From Clostridiaceae bacterium (GTDB taxonomy: Bacteria; Bacillota; Clostridia; Peptostreptococcales; Tindalliaceae), in contig JAABSW010000010.1 of assembly GCA_011390155.1 (NCBI GenBank), positions 1 through 64,000 of the forward strand: a stretch of DNA of 64,000 bases. The letters run 5' to 3'. Under the pieces are notes generated by a model. That model worked only from the letters and a program-made list of their open reading frames with translations, was not told the origin of the DNA and did not search any database. Positions within the stretch are counted from its first letter, which is position 1; each line of letters opens with the position of its first letter. The position numbers and the translations under genes are program-made. Shown here in pieces: positions 35,166 through 44,729 of this stretch.

Positions 35166-35609
35166 ATGGGTTTGTTTAACTCCATGAATATTAGTGCTTC
35201 AGGACTTACAGCTGAACGTATGCGGATGGATGTGATCTCTAAAAACATTGCAAACGCCAATACAACAAGAACGGCTAATGGTACACCATATAGAAGACAA
35301 GTGGTGACGTTTAAGGAAAAGAATACTCATCTTCCATTTTCTCATTTTTTAAGTGAAGCGACTCGACAAAAAATTGGGCTTGGAGGCGTTGAAGTCACCG
35401 GAATCCAACAGGACGCTTCACCTTTTAAATTAGTTTATGATCCTGGTCATCCAGATGCTAATGAGGAAGGCTATGTACAAATGCCTAATGTCGATATTAT
35501 GACAGAGATGGCCAACTTAATTACAGCCTCCAGGGCCTATGAAGCGAATGTAACTGCCATGAATACGACACGAAACATGGCATTAAGAGCCTTGGACATT
35601 GGAAGATAA
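35166..35609 (+). CDS. flgC: Flagellar basal-body rod protein FlgC
   Basis: FlgC is a rod subunit. The N terminus MGLFNSMNISASGLTAERMR with NIANANTTRT and the C-terminal MTEMANLITASRAYEANVTA are diagnostic axial-protein motifs. Length is 147 residues. It begins two bases after flgB and is followed by fliE, the standard order. Confidence 0.97.
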   Translation: MGLFNSMNISASGLTAERMRMDVISKNIANANTTRTANGTPYRRQVVTFKEKNTHLPFSHFLSEATRQKIGLGGVEVTGIQQDASPFKLVYDPGHPDANEEGYVQMPNVDIMTEMANLITASRAYEANVTAMNTTRNMALRALDIGR

Positions 35610-35620
35610 GGAGGTAACTA

Positions 35621-35917
35621 ATGAACCCTGTTTCAATTGGAACTAAAGGTGTTGTACCGGACCTGGGTCTATTTAATAAAAGTAGCACAACAGATGCAAC
35701 AGATTTTATGTCGGTTCTGGCTGATGCTATTAATCAAACCAATGAATATCAATTAATATCGAATCAAAACGTAGAAAGACTCGTGACTGGAGAAGTCGAA
35801 AACTTGCATGATGTAATAATAGCTGGACAAAAAGCAGATATTTCACTGCGACTATTAACAGGAGTACGTGGAAAATTACTTGATGCTTATCAGGAAATAA
35901 TGAGAATGCAAATATAA
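35621..35917 (+). CDS. fliE: Flagellar hook-basal body complex protein FliE
   Basis: FliE joins the MS ring to the rod. The 98-residue protein contains LHDVIIAGQKADISLRLLTG and ends with VRGKLLDAYQEIMRMQI, both typical. AGGAGG precedes ATG. It is secreted without a cleaved signal peptide. Confidence 0.95.
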   Translation: MNPVSIGTKGVVPDLGLFNKSSTTDATDFMSVLADAINQTNEYQLISNQNVERLVTGEVENLHDVIIAGQKADISLRLLTGVRGKLLDAYQEIMRMQI

Positions 35918-35949
35918 CAGATTATTGGACAGTGGGGTGAAACTAGCTC

Positions 35950-37473
35950 ATGGCAGAGGGTCTGGAAAGAATAAGAACACAGTTGAATGATTTTTTACAA
36001 AAATACAGCAAAAAACAGAAAATCACCATGGCTGTAGCACTGGCATTGGTTCTATTGGTTGCAACAGGCATGATTTTCTATTTTACAAGAACTGAATATG
36101 TTGTTCTTTATGATAACCTTGATCCTCAACAATCTGGTGAAGTGTTGAATACCTTACAAAACAATGGTATTAACGCCCGGCTTGGCATAACCAGCCGGGT
36201 TATTGAAGTGCCCAAAAACGATGAAAAAAGAGCACAGGTATTTGTAGCGACCGAAGGTTTACCAACTTCAAGGTTCTCTTTCGAAGACGCTTTGTCGGGT
36301 AACTCATTTATGATGACTTCTGAGGAACGGCAAAGGCGTATCCAATTGGCACAGCAGAATTTTTTAGCTGCAACCATTGAAGAAATTGCTGGGGTAAGAA
36401 AAGCTGTCGTTAATGTGTCTGTACCTGAGAGTTCTGGATTTGTACTGGGGGATGAGTCATCCTTTGCGAAAGCATCGGTGTTTCTTGACCTCCAAACAGA
36501 ATTAGATGAAGCCAGCATAAATGGAATTGCAGTATTAGTGGCAAATGCGGTAGATGGGTTAGATCCCAATAATGTAACAATCCATGGCTCCGACGGTAGA
36601 ATACTAAGCCAGCGTCAAGGTAACCAGGAAGTCTTTGAAATGGGAACACAAATAGAGATGCAAAGATCAGTACAAGTTGACTTGGAACAGAGCATAACTG
36701 ATTTTTTATCTACTGTGTATGGTTACGGTAACGTTGTGGTGATGGCAAATGTAAAGTTGGATTTTAACAGTGAAGTGACAGAAATTCAACAGTTTTCACC
36801 GCCAATTGAGGACGAAACAGAAGGTATTGTGAGAAGTTTACAGGAACTGCAAAGATCATCAGTCTCAGAGGGAATGGGAGATGTTCCAGGAACAGATCCT
36901 AATGTTGATGACATTGCTCAGTACGTTGAAACAGAAGGTTCTGCCTCTACATATGAAGAAGCCAGTAGAACAATAAATTACGAAATAAATGAGCTGAGAC
37001 AAAAAATTACAAAAGCGCAGGGACAGGTTCAAGATATTACAGTTGCAGTATATGTTAACAGCGATGCTTTGCCGGATGGTGATCTTTCGGATGATGAAAA
37101 AGAGGAGTTAAACAATCTGATTTCTGCTGCTGCTGGGCTTGATACCCGAGTCGTTGAGGTTGGAGTTCAACAGTTTGATGTGCCTGTTGTACCAGATTTT
37201 TCAGCAGAAACAACACCCGGAATACCTTACTGGCTCATCGCTTTGATGGCTGCAGGTGTACTTGGCATAAGTATCCTGTTGTATAGACGATTCAACAGAA
37301 AAGAGCCAGCTACAGAAGACGCTGATCTGGAATCAATGATAAGGGGTCAATTTGATGATGAACTTGATTTGGAAATGTCGGGATCACAGGTAAAACAACA
37401 AATTGAAAAACTGGTTGATAAAAATCCAGAAGCAATATCTCATTTACTTAGAAATTGGATCAGTGAGGATTAG
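35950..37473 (+). CDS. fliF: Flagellar MS-ring protein FliF
   Basis: FliF forms the MS ring, around which the motor assembles. Membrane helices lie at about residues 25-45 and 420-440. Between them is the large periplasmic-equivalent ring-building region, with RIQLAQQNFLAATIEEIAGV and VNVSVPESSGF. The cytoplasmic C terminus, with PEAISHLLRNWISED, is the FliG-binding segment. Length is 507 residues. It ends eleven bases before fliG. Confidence 0.96.
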   Translation: MAEGLERIRTQLNDFLQKYSKKQKITMAVALALVLLVATGMIFYFTRTEYVVLYDNLDPQQSGEVLNTLQNNGINARLGITSRVIEVPKNDEKRAQVFVATEGLPTSRFSFEDALSGNSFMMTSEERQRRIQLAQQNFLAATIEEIAGVRKAVVNVSVPESSGFVLGDESSFAKASVFLDLQTELDEASINGIAVLVANAVDGLDPNNVTIHGSDGRILSQRQGNQEVFEMGTQIEMQRSVQVDLEQSITDFLSTVYGYGNVVVMANVKLDFNSEVTEIQQFSPPIEDETEGIVRSLQELQRSSVSEGMGDVPGTDPNVDDIAQYVETEGSASTYEEASRTINYEINELRQKITKAQGQVQDITVAVYVNSDALPDGDLSDDEKEELNNLISAAAGLDTRVVEVGVQQFDVPVVPDFSAETTPGIPYWLIALMAAGVLGISILLYRRFNRKEPATEDADLESMIRGQFDDELDLEMSGSQVKQQIEKLVDKNPEAISHLLRNWISED

Positions 37474-37483
37474 AGGTGACAGA

Positions 37484-38503
37484 ATGTCAAAAAGAGGCGT
37501 AAAAGGACAATTATCTGGCAAAGAAAAAGCGGCTATTTTGCTTATCAGCTTGGGACCAGAATACTCGTCACAGATTTTTAAAAACCTACATGATGAAGAA
37601 ATTGAAGAATTGACACTTGAAATTGCTAACATGAAAAAGGTTGCACCTGGTGAAAAAGAAAGAATATTAGATGAATTTTATCAGATTTGTGTAGCCCAGG
37701 AATACATATCTGAAGGAGGCATTAATTATGCCAAGGACGTGCTGGAAAAAGCCTTGGGATCTCAAAAAGCAATGGATATCATCAATAAACTGACTGCATC
37801 ATTACAGGTAAAACCATTTGATTTCGCACGAAAAGCAGATCCAAGTCACTTATTTAACTTTATACAAAATGAACACCCCCAAACAATTGCACTAATACTG
37901 GCATATTTATCCTCCGAACAGTCATCCCAGGTTTTGTCAGCCCTGCCTCAGGAAAAACAGGCAGAAGTGGCACAGCGTATAGCAACAATGGACAGAACTT
38001 CTCCTGAGATCATTAAGGAAGTAGAGATGGTATTGGAAAAGAACTTATCTTCCCTTGTAAGCCAGGATTATACAAGTGCCGGTGGCATACAGACTATCGT
38101 TGATATTTTAAATGCAGTAGACAGAGGAACTGAAAAGAACATTATGGATACGCTGGACATTCAAGACGCTGAATTAGCTGAGCAAATACGTAAGAAAATG
38201 TTTGTATTTGAAGACATCATTAACTTGGACAGCACATCCATACAACGATTCATCAGAGAAATTGATAACAATGACATGGCCATTGCATTAAAAGGAGCAA
38301 CTGAAGAATTAGCAAATGTTTTCTTCAGCAACATGTCTAAACGAATGGCGGAAATGATAAAAGAAGACATGGAATTTATGGGACCAATAAGATTGCGGGA
38401 TGTTGAAGAAGCACAACAGAAGATTGTGAATGTCATTCGTAAGCTGGAAGATTCTGGTGATATCATAATAGCTCGCGGTGGAGGAGACGATATCATTGTA
38501 TAA
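37484..38503 (+). CDS. fliG: Flagellar motor switch protein FliG
   Basis: FliG couples the stator to the rotor. The 339-residue protein has N, middle and C domains; the middle contains FNFIQNEHPQTIALILAYL, with the EHPQ motif, and the C domain FEDIINLDSTSIQRFIREI carries the torque helix region. I chose ATG 37484, after GAGGTGAC; an earlier in-frame start lies within fliF. The gene overlaps the fliH start by eight bases. Confidence 0.97.
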   Translation: MSKRGVKGQLSGKEKAAILLISLGPEYSSQIFKNLHDEEIEELTLEIANMKKVAPGEKERILDEFYQICVAQEYISEGGINYAKDVLEKALGSQKAMDIINKLTASLQVKPFDFARKADPSHLFNFIQNEHPQTIALILAYLSSEQSSQVLSALPQEKQAEVAQRIATMDRTSPEIIKEVEMVLEKNLSSLVSQDYTSAGGIQTIVDILNAVDRGTEKNIMDTLDIQDAELAEQIRKKMFVFEDIINLDSTSIQRFIREIDNNDMAIALKGATEELANVFFSNMSKRMAEMIKEDMEFMGPIRLRDVEEAQQKIVNVIRKLEDSGDIIIARGGGDDIIV

Positions 38504-39278
38504 AATATATAAATCTGATCAACTCAGAATTGGTGAGTCAGTTGAGATTAAATCCAGGTCCAGAAAAAACAAAATTTTCGTAAATCCATCTACGGATGAA
38601 ATGGAAGATGATGTTTATGCGGATGATAATGCTATTGAAATGCACAGACATGAATTGTTGCAGCAGGCTGAACTTGATGCCAGAGAAATCATCGCATCTG
38701 CTGAAAAAGAATCAGCAGAAGTGCTCGAAAAAAGCTATTTGGAAAGCAAGAAATTAATGGAACAATCCAAAGAGGAAGGTTATGCGGAAGGATTTGAAAA
38801 AGGTATAAATGAAGGAAGAGAACAAGGATATCAGGATATGACTGACCTGATTGATGAAGCTAAACAACTTAAACAACAGGCCTACGATGAAAGAAACCAA
38901 CTATCAATACAATTGGAAAAAGATATCGTTCAGTTAGTCATACAAACAGCTCGAAGAATCCTACAATCTGAATTGCAGGACAACCAGGAGTTGCTGTTTC
39001 AATTAATTGATGAAGGATTGAAAAAGTGTAATTATACTGAAAACCTGGTGATTCACGTTAGTGAAATGGATTATGATATGGTGTATGCATATCAAAACAG
39101 AATTTACCTGATGACGGATGGTATTTATGACATTGAAATCAAAAGCGATCCATCCATGAGTCCTGGCAGTGTAATCATAGAAACTGCATCAGGGCAAGTG
39201 GATGCAGGAATAGAAACGCAGTTAAAGCAGATAGAGACTGCATTTAAAGAATTGTTACAGAGTGGGGAATCATTATGA
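38496..39278 (+). CDS. fliH: Flagellar assembly protein FliH
   Basis: FliH binds FliI and regulates the export ATPase. The N-terminal half is a long charged helix with AEGFEKGINEGREQGYQD, a GxxxG-like repeated pattern typical of FliH. The C-terminal half is the FliH/V-ATPase E-like domain. I favour TTG 38496, with GAGGAG nine bases upstream and the product starting YKIYKSDQ; GTG 38478 would add six residues. Length is 260 residues. It overlaps fliI by four bases. Confidence 0.88.
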   Translation: MYKIYKSDQLRIGESVEIKSRSRKNKIFVNPSTDEMEDDVYADDNAIEMHRHELLQQAELDAREIIASAEKESAEVLEKSYLESKKLMEQSKEEGYAEGFEKGINEGREQGYQDMTDLIDEAKQLKQQAYDERNQLSIQLEKDIVQLVIQTARRILQSELQDNQELLFQLIDEGLKKCNYTENLVIHVSEMDYDMVYAYQNRIYLMTDGIYDIEIKSDPSMSPGSVIIETASGQVDAGIETQLKQIETAFKELLQSGESL

Positions 39279-40591
39279 GGTCTATTGAGCTAAACAAATA
39301 TGTTCATTCCTTACAGGAAGCGGACTGGATAAAATACTTTGGACGTGTTTCTCAAGTGATAGGACTAACCATTGAATCGGTTGGTCCATCTGTTAAAATT
39401 GGAGAAATATGCAAAATATATACATTTAAGGATTCACAACCATTAATGGCAGAAGTTGTGGGATTCAAAGAAAAAAAAGTGTTATTAATGCCACTGGGTG
39501 ATATGGAAGGCATCGGGCCAGGGAGTAAGGTCGAAGCAACAGGAACCAGTCTAAAAGTAAAAGTTGGAAATCAGTTGCTTGGCAGAGTGTTGGATGGACT
39601 TGGGAACCCTCTTGATGGAAAACCTCCTTTACAGTCTGGCGTCACTTATCAGGTTATGGGTCAGCCCATTAATCCAATGCAAAGAAGCAGAATTATTAAT
39701 CCATTACCACTTGGGGTTAGAGCGATAGACGGATTATTGACTTGTGGTAATGGACAACGGATAGGAATATTTGCAGGAAGTGGTGTTGGTAAAAGTACTT
39801 TGTTAGGCATGATCGCACGAAACACAAAGGCAGATGTGAATGTAATCGCACTCATCGGAGAGAGAGGACGAGAAGTAAGAGAGTTCATTGACAATGATTT
39901 ACAGGAAGATGGATTGAAAAGATCAGTCGTGATTGTGGCTACATCAGATCAACCACCTTTAATTCGAATGAAAGGGGCTCTTTTGGCCAGTGCGGTGGCT
40001 GAGTATTTCAGAGACCAAGGATTAAATGTCATGCTGATGATGGATTCAATCACCAGATTTTCCATGGCGCAACGTGAAATTGGACTTGCCATAGGTGAAC
40101 CTCCTGTAACAAAAGGATACACACCGTCTGTATTTGCCGTGCTTCCTAAATTACTAGAACGATCTGGCACATCTGATAAGGGTGCAATAACTGGATTGTA
40201 TACAGTATTGGTAGATGGGGATGATATGAATGAACCGATTGCTGATGCTGTTCGTGGAATTCTTGATGGGCACATCGTATTATCAAGAAAAATGGCCAAT
40301 CGAACACATTATCCTGCAATTGATGTGCTTGCAAGTTTGAGCAGAGTAATGCCTAACATAACGTCAAAAGAACACGTTAAATTGTCAAATGAAATAAAAG
40401 AAATAATGTCAACTTATCGTGAAGCTGAAGATTTGATAAGCATTGGAGCTTATGCAAGAGGATCTAACAGGAAAATTGACTATGCAATCGATAAGATTGA
40501 AGAGATTAATCATTTTCTTCAACAAGACGTTCATGAACCAAGTGACTATGAAAAAACGCTTAATGAAATGGAACAGCTTGTGAATAGATAG
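39275..40591 (+). CDS. fliI: Flagellum-specific ATP synthase FliI
   Basis: FliI is the hexameric ATPase of the flagellar type III export system, related to the F1 beta subunit. Walker A is GSGVGKSTLLGM, with LIGERGREVREFI after it and VIVATSDQPPLIRMKGA. MDSITRFSMAQREIGLAIGE is the Walker B/catalytic region. Length is 438 residues. The four-base overlap with fliH implies coupled translation. Confidence 0.97.
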   Translation: MRSIELNKYVHSLQEADWIKYFGRVSQVIGLTIESVGPSVKIGEICKIYTFKDSQPLMAEVVGFKEKKVLLMPLGDMEGIGPGSKVEATGTSLKVKVGNQLLGRVLDGLGNPLDGKPPLQSGVTYQVMGQPINPMQRSRIINPLPLGVRAIDGLLTCGNGQRIGIFAGSGVGKSTLLGMIARNTKADVNVIALIGERGREVREFIDNDLQEDGLKRSVVIVATSDQPPLIRMKGALLASAVAEYFRDQGLNVMLMMDSITRFSMAQREIGLAIGEPPVTKGYTPSVFAVLPKLLERSGTSDKGAITGLYTVLVDGDDMNEPIADAVRGILDGHIVLSRKMANRTHYPAIDVLASLSRVMPNITSKEHVKLSNEIKEIMSTYREAEDLISIGAYARGSNRKIDYAIDKIEEINHFLQQDVHEPSDYEKTLNEMEQLVNR

Positions 40592-40604
40592 AGGGGATGT
40601 TTGT

Positions 40605-41048
40605 ATGCCTAAAGGGTTCGAATTTCGTTTTGAAAATTTGCTTTCATTTAAGGTGAAAAAAGAGGATGAAGCAAAAATGCAACTTAGTGAAGCAGTACAA
40701 GCAATGGAAAAAGAAAAGAATAAACTGGATAATCTGGAAAACCAATATGAACATGCTCTCCAAAGATGGAATGATTCAACAAAACAACAATTTCGCGTAT
40801 CAGAAATCCAACTAACATCAAACCACATTCAATGGTTGGCAGATATAATTGAATCGCAACAAAATATACTGCAAAATGCTGAAGAAAACATGGAGAAATG
40901 CCGATTAATACTGGTAGAGGCTAAAAAAGAAACTCGTAAATTTGAAAAGATCAAAGAAAAAGATTTTGAAGTGTTCCAGCAGAATGAGCAAAAAATGGAA
41001 ATTGCGTCCATAGATCAGTTCGTTTCTCACCGTAATGCGCAGCGGTAA
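40605..41048 (+). CDS. fliJ: Flagellar export chaperone FliJ
   Basis: FliJ is the central stalk-like protein of the export ATPase. The 147-residue sequence is one long helical hairpin rich in Glu, Lys and Gln, starting with FEFRFENLLSFKVKKEDEAK, similar to the FliJ N terminus. It follows fliI. Sequence conservation in this family is low; position is the strongest evidence. GAGGGGATG precedes ATG. Confidence 0.9.
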   Translation: MPKGFEFRFENLLSFKVKKEDEAKMQLSEAVQAMEKEKNKLDNLENQYEHALQRWNDSTKQQFRVSEIQLTSNHIQWLADIIESQQNILQNAEENMEKCRLILVEAKKETRKFEKIKEKDFEVFQQNEQKMEIASIDQFVSHRNAQR

Positions 41049-41069
41049 GGATGCAGCGAGGAGGCAGCA

Positions 41070-42311
41070 ATGTCTGAAGCCATTAATGATAAAGAGGAAA
41101 AATCAGGGTCACTGAAAACGATTATTATAGTTGTGGTTATTATCCTTCTAGTACCGATTTTAACGGTAAGCATATTATATATCACCAGTGAAAACTTCAA
41201 ACAATCTACAAATAATGTGTTGTCAGCCTTGCCCGGTCCTGCTGGAAATTATTTCAGGTCATTTCCGTCACCGGAGGACCAGGATCTTTTAAAACAGCAA
41301 ATAGCGAAACATTACATAACCATGGACGTTGACCGAATTGTTGATAAGCTTTTGGTAATAAAAGCTGAAGATGAAGAACTCTACAGTGACTTACTCTTTA
41401 CGATGAACAGGGAAAACCCCCGGAAAATGTCAGATGTTACTGAAAAACTTCAACTGGCCCTAATCAACGATGACACAATGCTTAGAATACTGGATGAAGT
41501 GGAGCAGGAACAACTTGACCGGTCATCCGAAATTTCATCATACTTGAATTCATTAAATAAGCCAGCTGGTATCAATGAACTAAAAAGAATGATTGAACGT
41601 GGTGAAATTAAAGATGAAGAATTAGGTGCTTTATTTCAACAGTTAACTGTGGATACAGGTGCTTTTTATTTAAGATATTTAGATGATTCTCTTGTACAAC
41701 AAATCAGAAATCGCATACCTGGAAGTGTAATTGAGACACTGGACAAAGAAATTACAAGACAGTTAAATCATGACAGAGATTTAATACTTCGGGCTCAACT
41801 GTACGAAAGAAGAAGAACAGAAGAGTTGGTTCCATTATTGACAACAGAAGACGTACATCCCTTGGTTGACTTAGCGTTTATCTATCATCAGATGAGTTTG
41901 GATAAAGCAGGAAAAGTTCTTGCCAGGTCAGAATCCCAAGAGTTTATACAGGGTTTGACATCTGAAATGATGATGGTGGAATCATTGCTAGAGACAAGAG
42001 AAGATAAAACAACACATGTGGCAGAAGCCTTAAGCTTATACCAGGAGTATAATCAAAAAGTCCAGGAATTGGCAGGTGTATACCAGCGAATGGAATTGGG
42101 TGAATTAGCCCCTCTTGTTGAAAGAATGATTGTCAGCAACACCATTGTCACACAACATGTTTTTTCGCCTGAAGAACAAATTTTCATTACTGAAGAACAG
42201 TTGGTAGTTGACACCCTGAATCAAATGAAACCGGCTTTAATCTCCGAACTATTGGGACAGCTAAGCACCCCGCGCGCAGCTTTGTTATCACAAAAATTAT
42301 ATGGGGAGTAA
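41070..42311 (+). CDS. MotE/MgtE-N-like membrane-anchored protein of flagellar operon
   Basis: A 413-residue protein at the position of Bacillus ylxF, between fliJ and fliK. One membrane helix lies at about 16-38, after a short acidic cytoplasmic tail. The remainder is helical. The last 80 residues (YQRMELGELAPLVERM, then LNQMKPALISELLGQLSTPRAALLSQKL) match the MotE/MgtE N-domain pattern, and a similar stretch occurs at about 73-130. It is roughly double the length of usual YlxF proteins, so the helical repeat unit seems duplicated. Role unknown; perhaps a chaperone or motor accessory. Confidence 0.7.
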   Translation: MSEAINDKEEKSGSLKTIIIVVVIILLVPILTVSILYITSENFKQSTNNVLSALPGPAGNYFRSFPSPEDQDLLKQQIAKHYITMDVDRIVDKLLVIKAEDEELYSDLLFTMNRENPRKMSDVTEKLQLALINDDTMLRILDEVEQEQLDRSSEISSYLNSLNKPAGINELKRMIERGEIKDEELGALFQQLTVDTGAFYLRYLDDSLVQQIRNRIPGSVIETLDKEITRQLNHDRDLILRAQLYERRRTEELVPLLTTEDVHPLVDLAFIYHQMSLDKAGKVLARSESQEFIQGLTSEMMMVESLLETREDKTTHVAEALSLYQEYNQKVQELAGVYQRMELGELAPLVERMIVSNTIVTQHVFSPEEQIFITEEQLVVDTLNQMKPALISELLGQLSTPRAALLSQKLYGE

Positions 42312-42340
42312 TAATAACACATGTGAAAGGAGGTGAATAT

Positions 42341-43774
42341 ATGATTGAAGTGGCGTATTTGGATTCAACATCAAGCAACCAGCAACCAGTAAAAGAAATG
42401 CGCAGTTTTCAAGATCCAACGGCATTTGCGGAAAAACTGAAAGAAGCCAGTCACAAAACAAACAACAGACGACAAACTACGGGTAAAAGGACTGAAGAAC
42501 TGGAAAAAGGTGAAAATCGGAAAGTTTGGGCACAAGAAAGATCCCGGGCGGATCAAACTAATCAAAGGGAAAAAGCCACAAGTGATAGCAAAGAATCGAT
42601 TGAGGATCCGGATCAAACTGACCAGGATGAGGCCGTAAAGTCAGGACATAGTATGTTGATGTGGTTACTTGATATGCCAGAGGAATTAAATGATTTATCT
42701 GGTTTATCATTGGAAAAAGATGTGGTGATTTCAGAAGACACTGTAAAAGACATTTTACTGTGGATGCAGTCAATGACAGAGCTCAAGAACCTACCAGAAG
42801 AACTGAAAGAACTAGCAGAAAGATTAACGGCATTGTTAAAGAGTCAAAACGGGTTGGTTATGCCTAGTTTAACAACTGAAGAGAAGGGTGATGTTGAAGC
42901 TTTTTTAGCAAAGGTGGAAAGCATGACAAAAAGTTTGATGGAAACATTTTCAACAGTCATAACAAAGAGCAATAGTGAACACCAGGAAGTTGTTATGCAG
43001 TCAAGGGTAGCGGCTGAAGTGATTTCCGAAAATGCACCTGCAGACACCACAAGAGTTAGGGAAACACCAGTTAAAACAGATGTTGAAGTTATCAAAGAGA
43101 GCACGCTGGATGATAATCAAATAACAAAGGATATGTTGGCTCATTCTTTAGACAATCAATCATCAGAAAATCAATCAAAAGAGAAAGAGTTTGCTTCTCA
43201 AGTGAAACCAGAACAAATTATTACACAGGAACAATCCAAAGAAGGAGTCATACCATTTAGTTTAGCTCAAATCGAATCTATGTTACAACAAAACACGATG
43301 ATTAAAGAAGTGAATCAGCAACAAACACAGATTCAACAGAATGTATTACAACAAATCGTTGATAAAATCCAGGTAACTCACGGAACAAATCAAAGTTTTG
43401 TTTCCTTACAACTTGCACCTGAACACCTTGGTAAACTGACAATACAATTAACTTCGGATTTACAGCAAGGCATGACAGCAAAAATTTACGCAGAAACACC
43501 TCAAGCCAAGGAAATGATAGAATCAAACTTTGGACAGTTGAAAGATGCATTGTCAGGTAAAGGAGTAAACCTTACAGCTTTGGAGGTCTTTGTTGGTCAA
43601 GACCCTGAATCATCAGAAAAACAGCGAGAGTTTCAGTATCAACAAGCCAGAGCACAACGCAGAAGAGGTTCAAAAATTGCCAGTGTAAACGCAGGGCAAA
43701 CAGCGTTGATCAACGAATTATCGACAGTTGATAATCCGTACGTGCAATCTGAAGGGTTCGATCAAGTAGGCTAA
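42341..43774 (+). CDS. fliK: Flagellar hook-length control protein FliK
   Basis: FliK is secreted during hook growth and triggers the export switch. The 477-residue sequence has a variable, Gln/Glu/Ser/Lys-rich N-terminal ruler of about 330 residues and a C-terminal Flg_hook domain with [18 protein letters not shown] and [19 protein letters not shown] 42341 has AGGAGGTGAA upstream; an in-frame ATG 18 bases earlier overlaps it. N-terminal divergence is normal. Confidence 0.9.
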   Translation: MIEVAYLDSTSSNQQPVKEMRSFQDPTAFAEKLKEASHKTNNRRQTTGKRTEELEKGENRKVWAQERSRADQTNQREKATSDSKESIEDPDQTDQDEAVKSGHSMLMWLLDMPEELNDLSGLSLEKDVVISEDTVKDILLWMQSMTELKNLPEELKELAERLTALLKSQNGLVMPSLTTEEKGDVEAFLAKVESMTKSLMETFSTVITKSNSEHQEVVMQSRVAAEVISENAPADTTRVRETPVKTDVEVIKESTLDDNQITKDMLAHSLDNQSSENQSKEKEFASQVKPEQIITQEQSKEGVIPFSLAQIESMLQQNTMIKEVNQQQTQIQQNVLQQIVDKIQVTHGTNQSFVSLQLAPEHLGKLTIQLTSDLQQGMTAKIYAETPQAKEMIESNFGQLKDALSGKGVNLTALEVFVGQDPESSEKQREFQYQQARAQRRRGSKIASVNAGQTALINELSTVDNPYVQSEGFDQVG

Positions 43775-43800
43775 TCACGTTGCAGGAAAGGAGGAATAGT

Positions 43801-44220
43801 ATGACAGACGGCGTATCCCAAGTTGATTGGAAAACCAGATTATATGAAGAAAATCAAAACAACGGTGCCAATAATGCCATGGATAAAGACGCATTTTTAA
43901 AACTATTGGTTACTCAACTGAAAAGTCAGGATCCTCTCAGCCCAATGGAAGATAAGGAATTTATTGCGCAAATGGCGCAGTTTAGCTCATTGGAACAAAT
44001 GCAGAATCTGAATGACACTTTTGAAGGAAGTCATCAGGAGTTGATGGATCACATGGTTCACATGAACAATAACCTGGTGAAAAGTCAAACTACCATCGCT
44101 ACTCAACTAACGAAATTAACAGGTGTATTGGAAGCCTATCTTAACATCAATACAACACCCGTTGATAACGGTAATGGTGATGAGCCAGAATCATTAGAAA
44201 ATAGTGATGACACTGTTTAA
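43801..44220 (+). CDS. flgD: Flagellar hook assembly scaffold FlgD (short form)
   Basis: FlgD is the hook cap. The conserved N-terminal core [20 protein letters not shown] and [18 protein letters not shown] is present. Length is only 139 residues: the FlgD Tudor/Ig-like C-terminal domains of enterobacteria are absent, as in Bacillus and many Clostridia. ATG 43801 follows AAAGGAGG. It is placed before the hook gene. Confidence 0.94.
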   Translation: MTDGVSQVDWKTRLYEENQNNGANNAMDKDAFLKLLVTQLKSQDPLSPMEDKEFIAQMAQFSSLEQMQNLNDTFEGSHQELMDHMVHMNNNLVKSQTTIATQLTKLTGVLEAYLNINTTPVDNGNGDEPESLENSDDTV

Positions 44221-44258
44221 TCATTTTTCAGATGTTTTAATGCAAGGAGGCAAATAGC

Positions 44259-44648
44259 ATGGCAACATATCAAATGAAGGTCAATCCTGCCATACGACCA
44301 GTCCAACCGGAAAAGCAGTCAAAAAGGATTCAATCTAATCCAGATAATACGGGTTCCTTTGGTCAGATTCTTAATGAACAACTGCAACAGAAATCAGGTG
44401 TCGTTTTTTCACGGCACGCGACAGAAAGATTGGCACAGAGAAACATTCGATTGACATCACAGGAAGTATCCCGTATTAACGCAGGTTTGGACAAAGCGGC
44501 ACAAAAAGGCATCAAAGAAACCCTGATTATGATGGACAATCGAGCCTTTATCGCAAGTGTTAACAACAAAACCATCATTACAGCAGCGGTGGACGAACAG
44601 TTAAAAGAAAATGTTTTTACCAACATTGACGGTGCAGTTATCGTCTAA
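44259..44648 (+). CDS. Flagellar operon protein (TIGR02530 family)
   Basis: A 129-residue protein characteristic of Gram-positive flagellar operons between flgD and flgE. The central VVFSRHATERLAQRNIRLTS and the C-terminal DNRAFIASVNNKTIITAAVD identify the TIGR02530 group. No biochemical role is known; a hook assembly function is inferred from position. AGGAGG precedes the ATG. The gap of 81 bases to flgE contains no promoter I could support. Confidence 0.9.
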   Translation: MATYQMKVNPAIRPVQPEKQSKRIQSNPDNTGSFGQILNEQLQQKSGVVFSRHATERLAQRNIRLTSQEVSRINAGLDKAAQKGIKETLIMMDNRAFIASVNNKTIITAAVDEQLKENVFTNIDGAVIV

Positions 44649-44729
44649 AAATTAAGCCGGACCACTATGTGGAGGCTTATCACTTCTGACTGACAGATGA
44701 AGTGAACAAAACACAGGAGGTCATATAAT

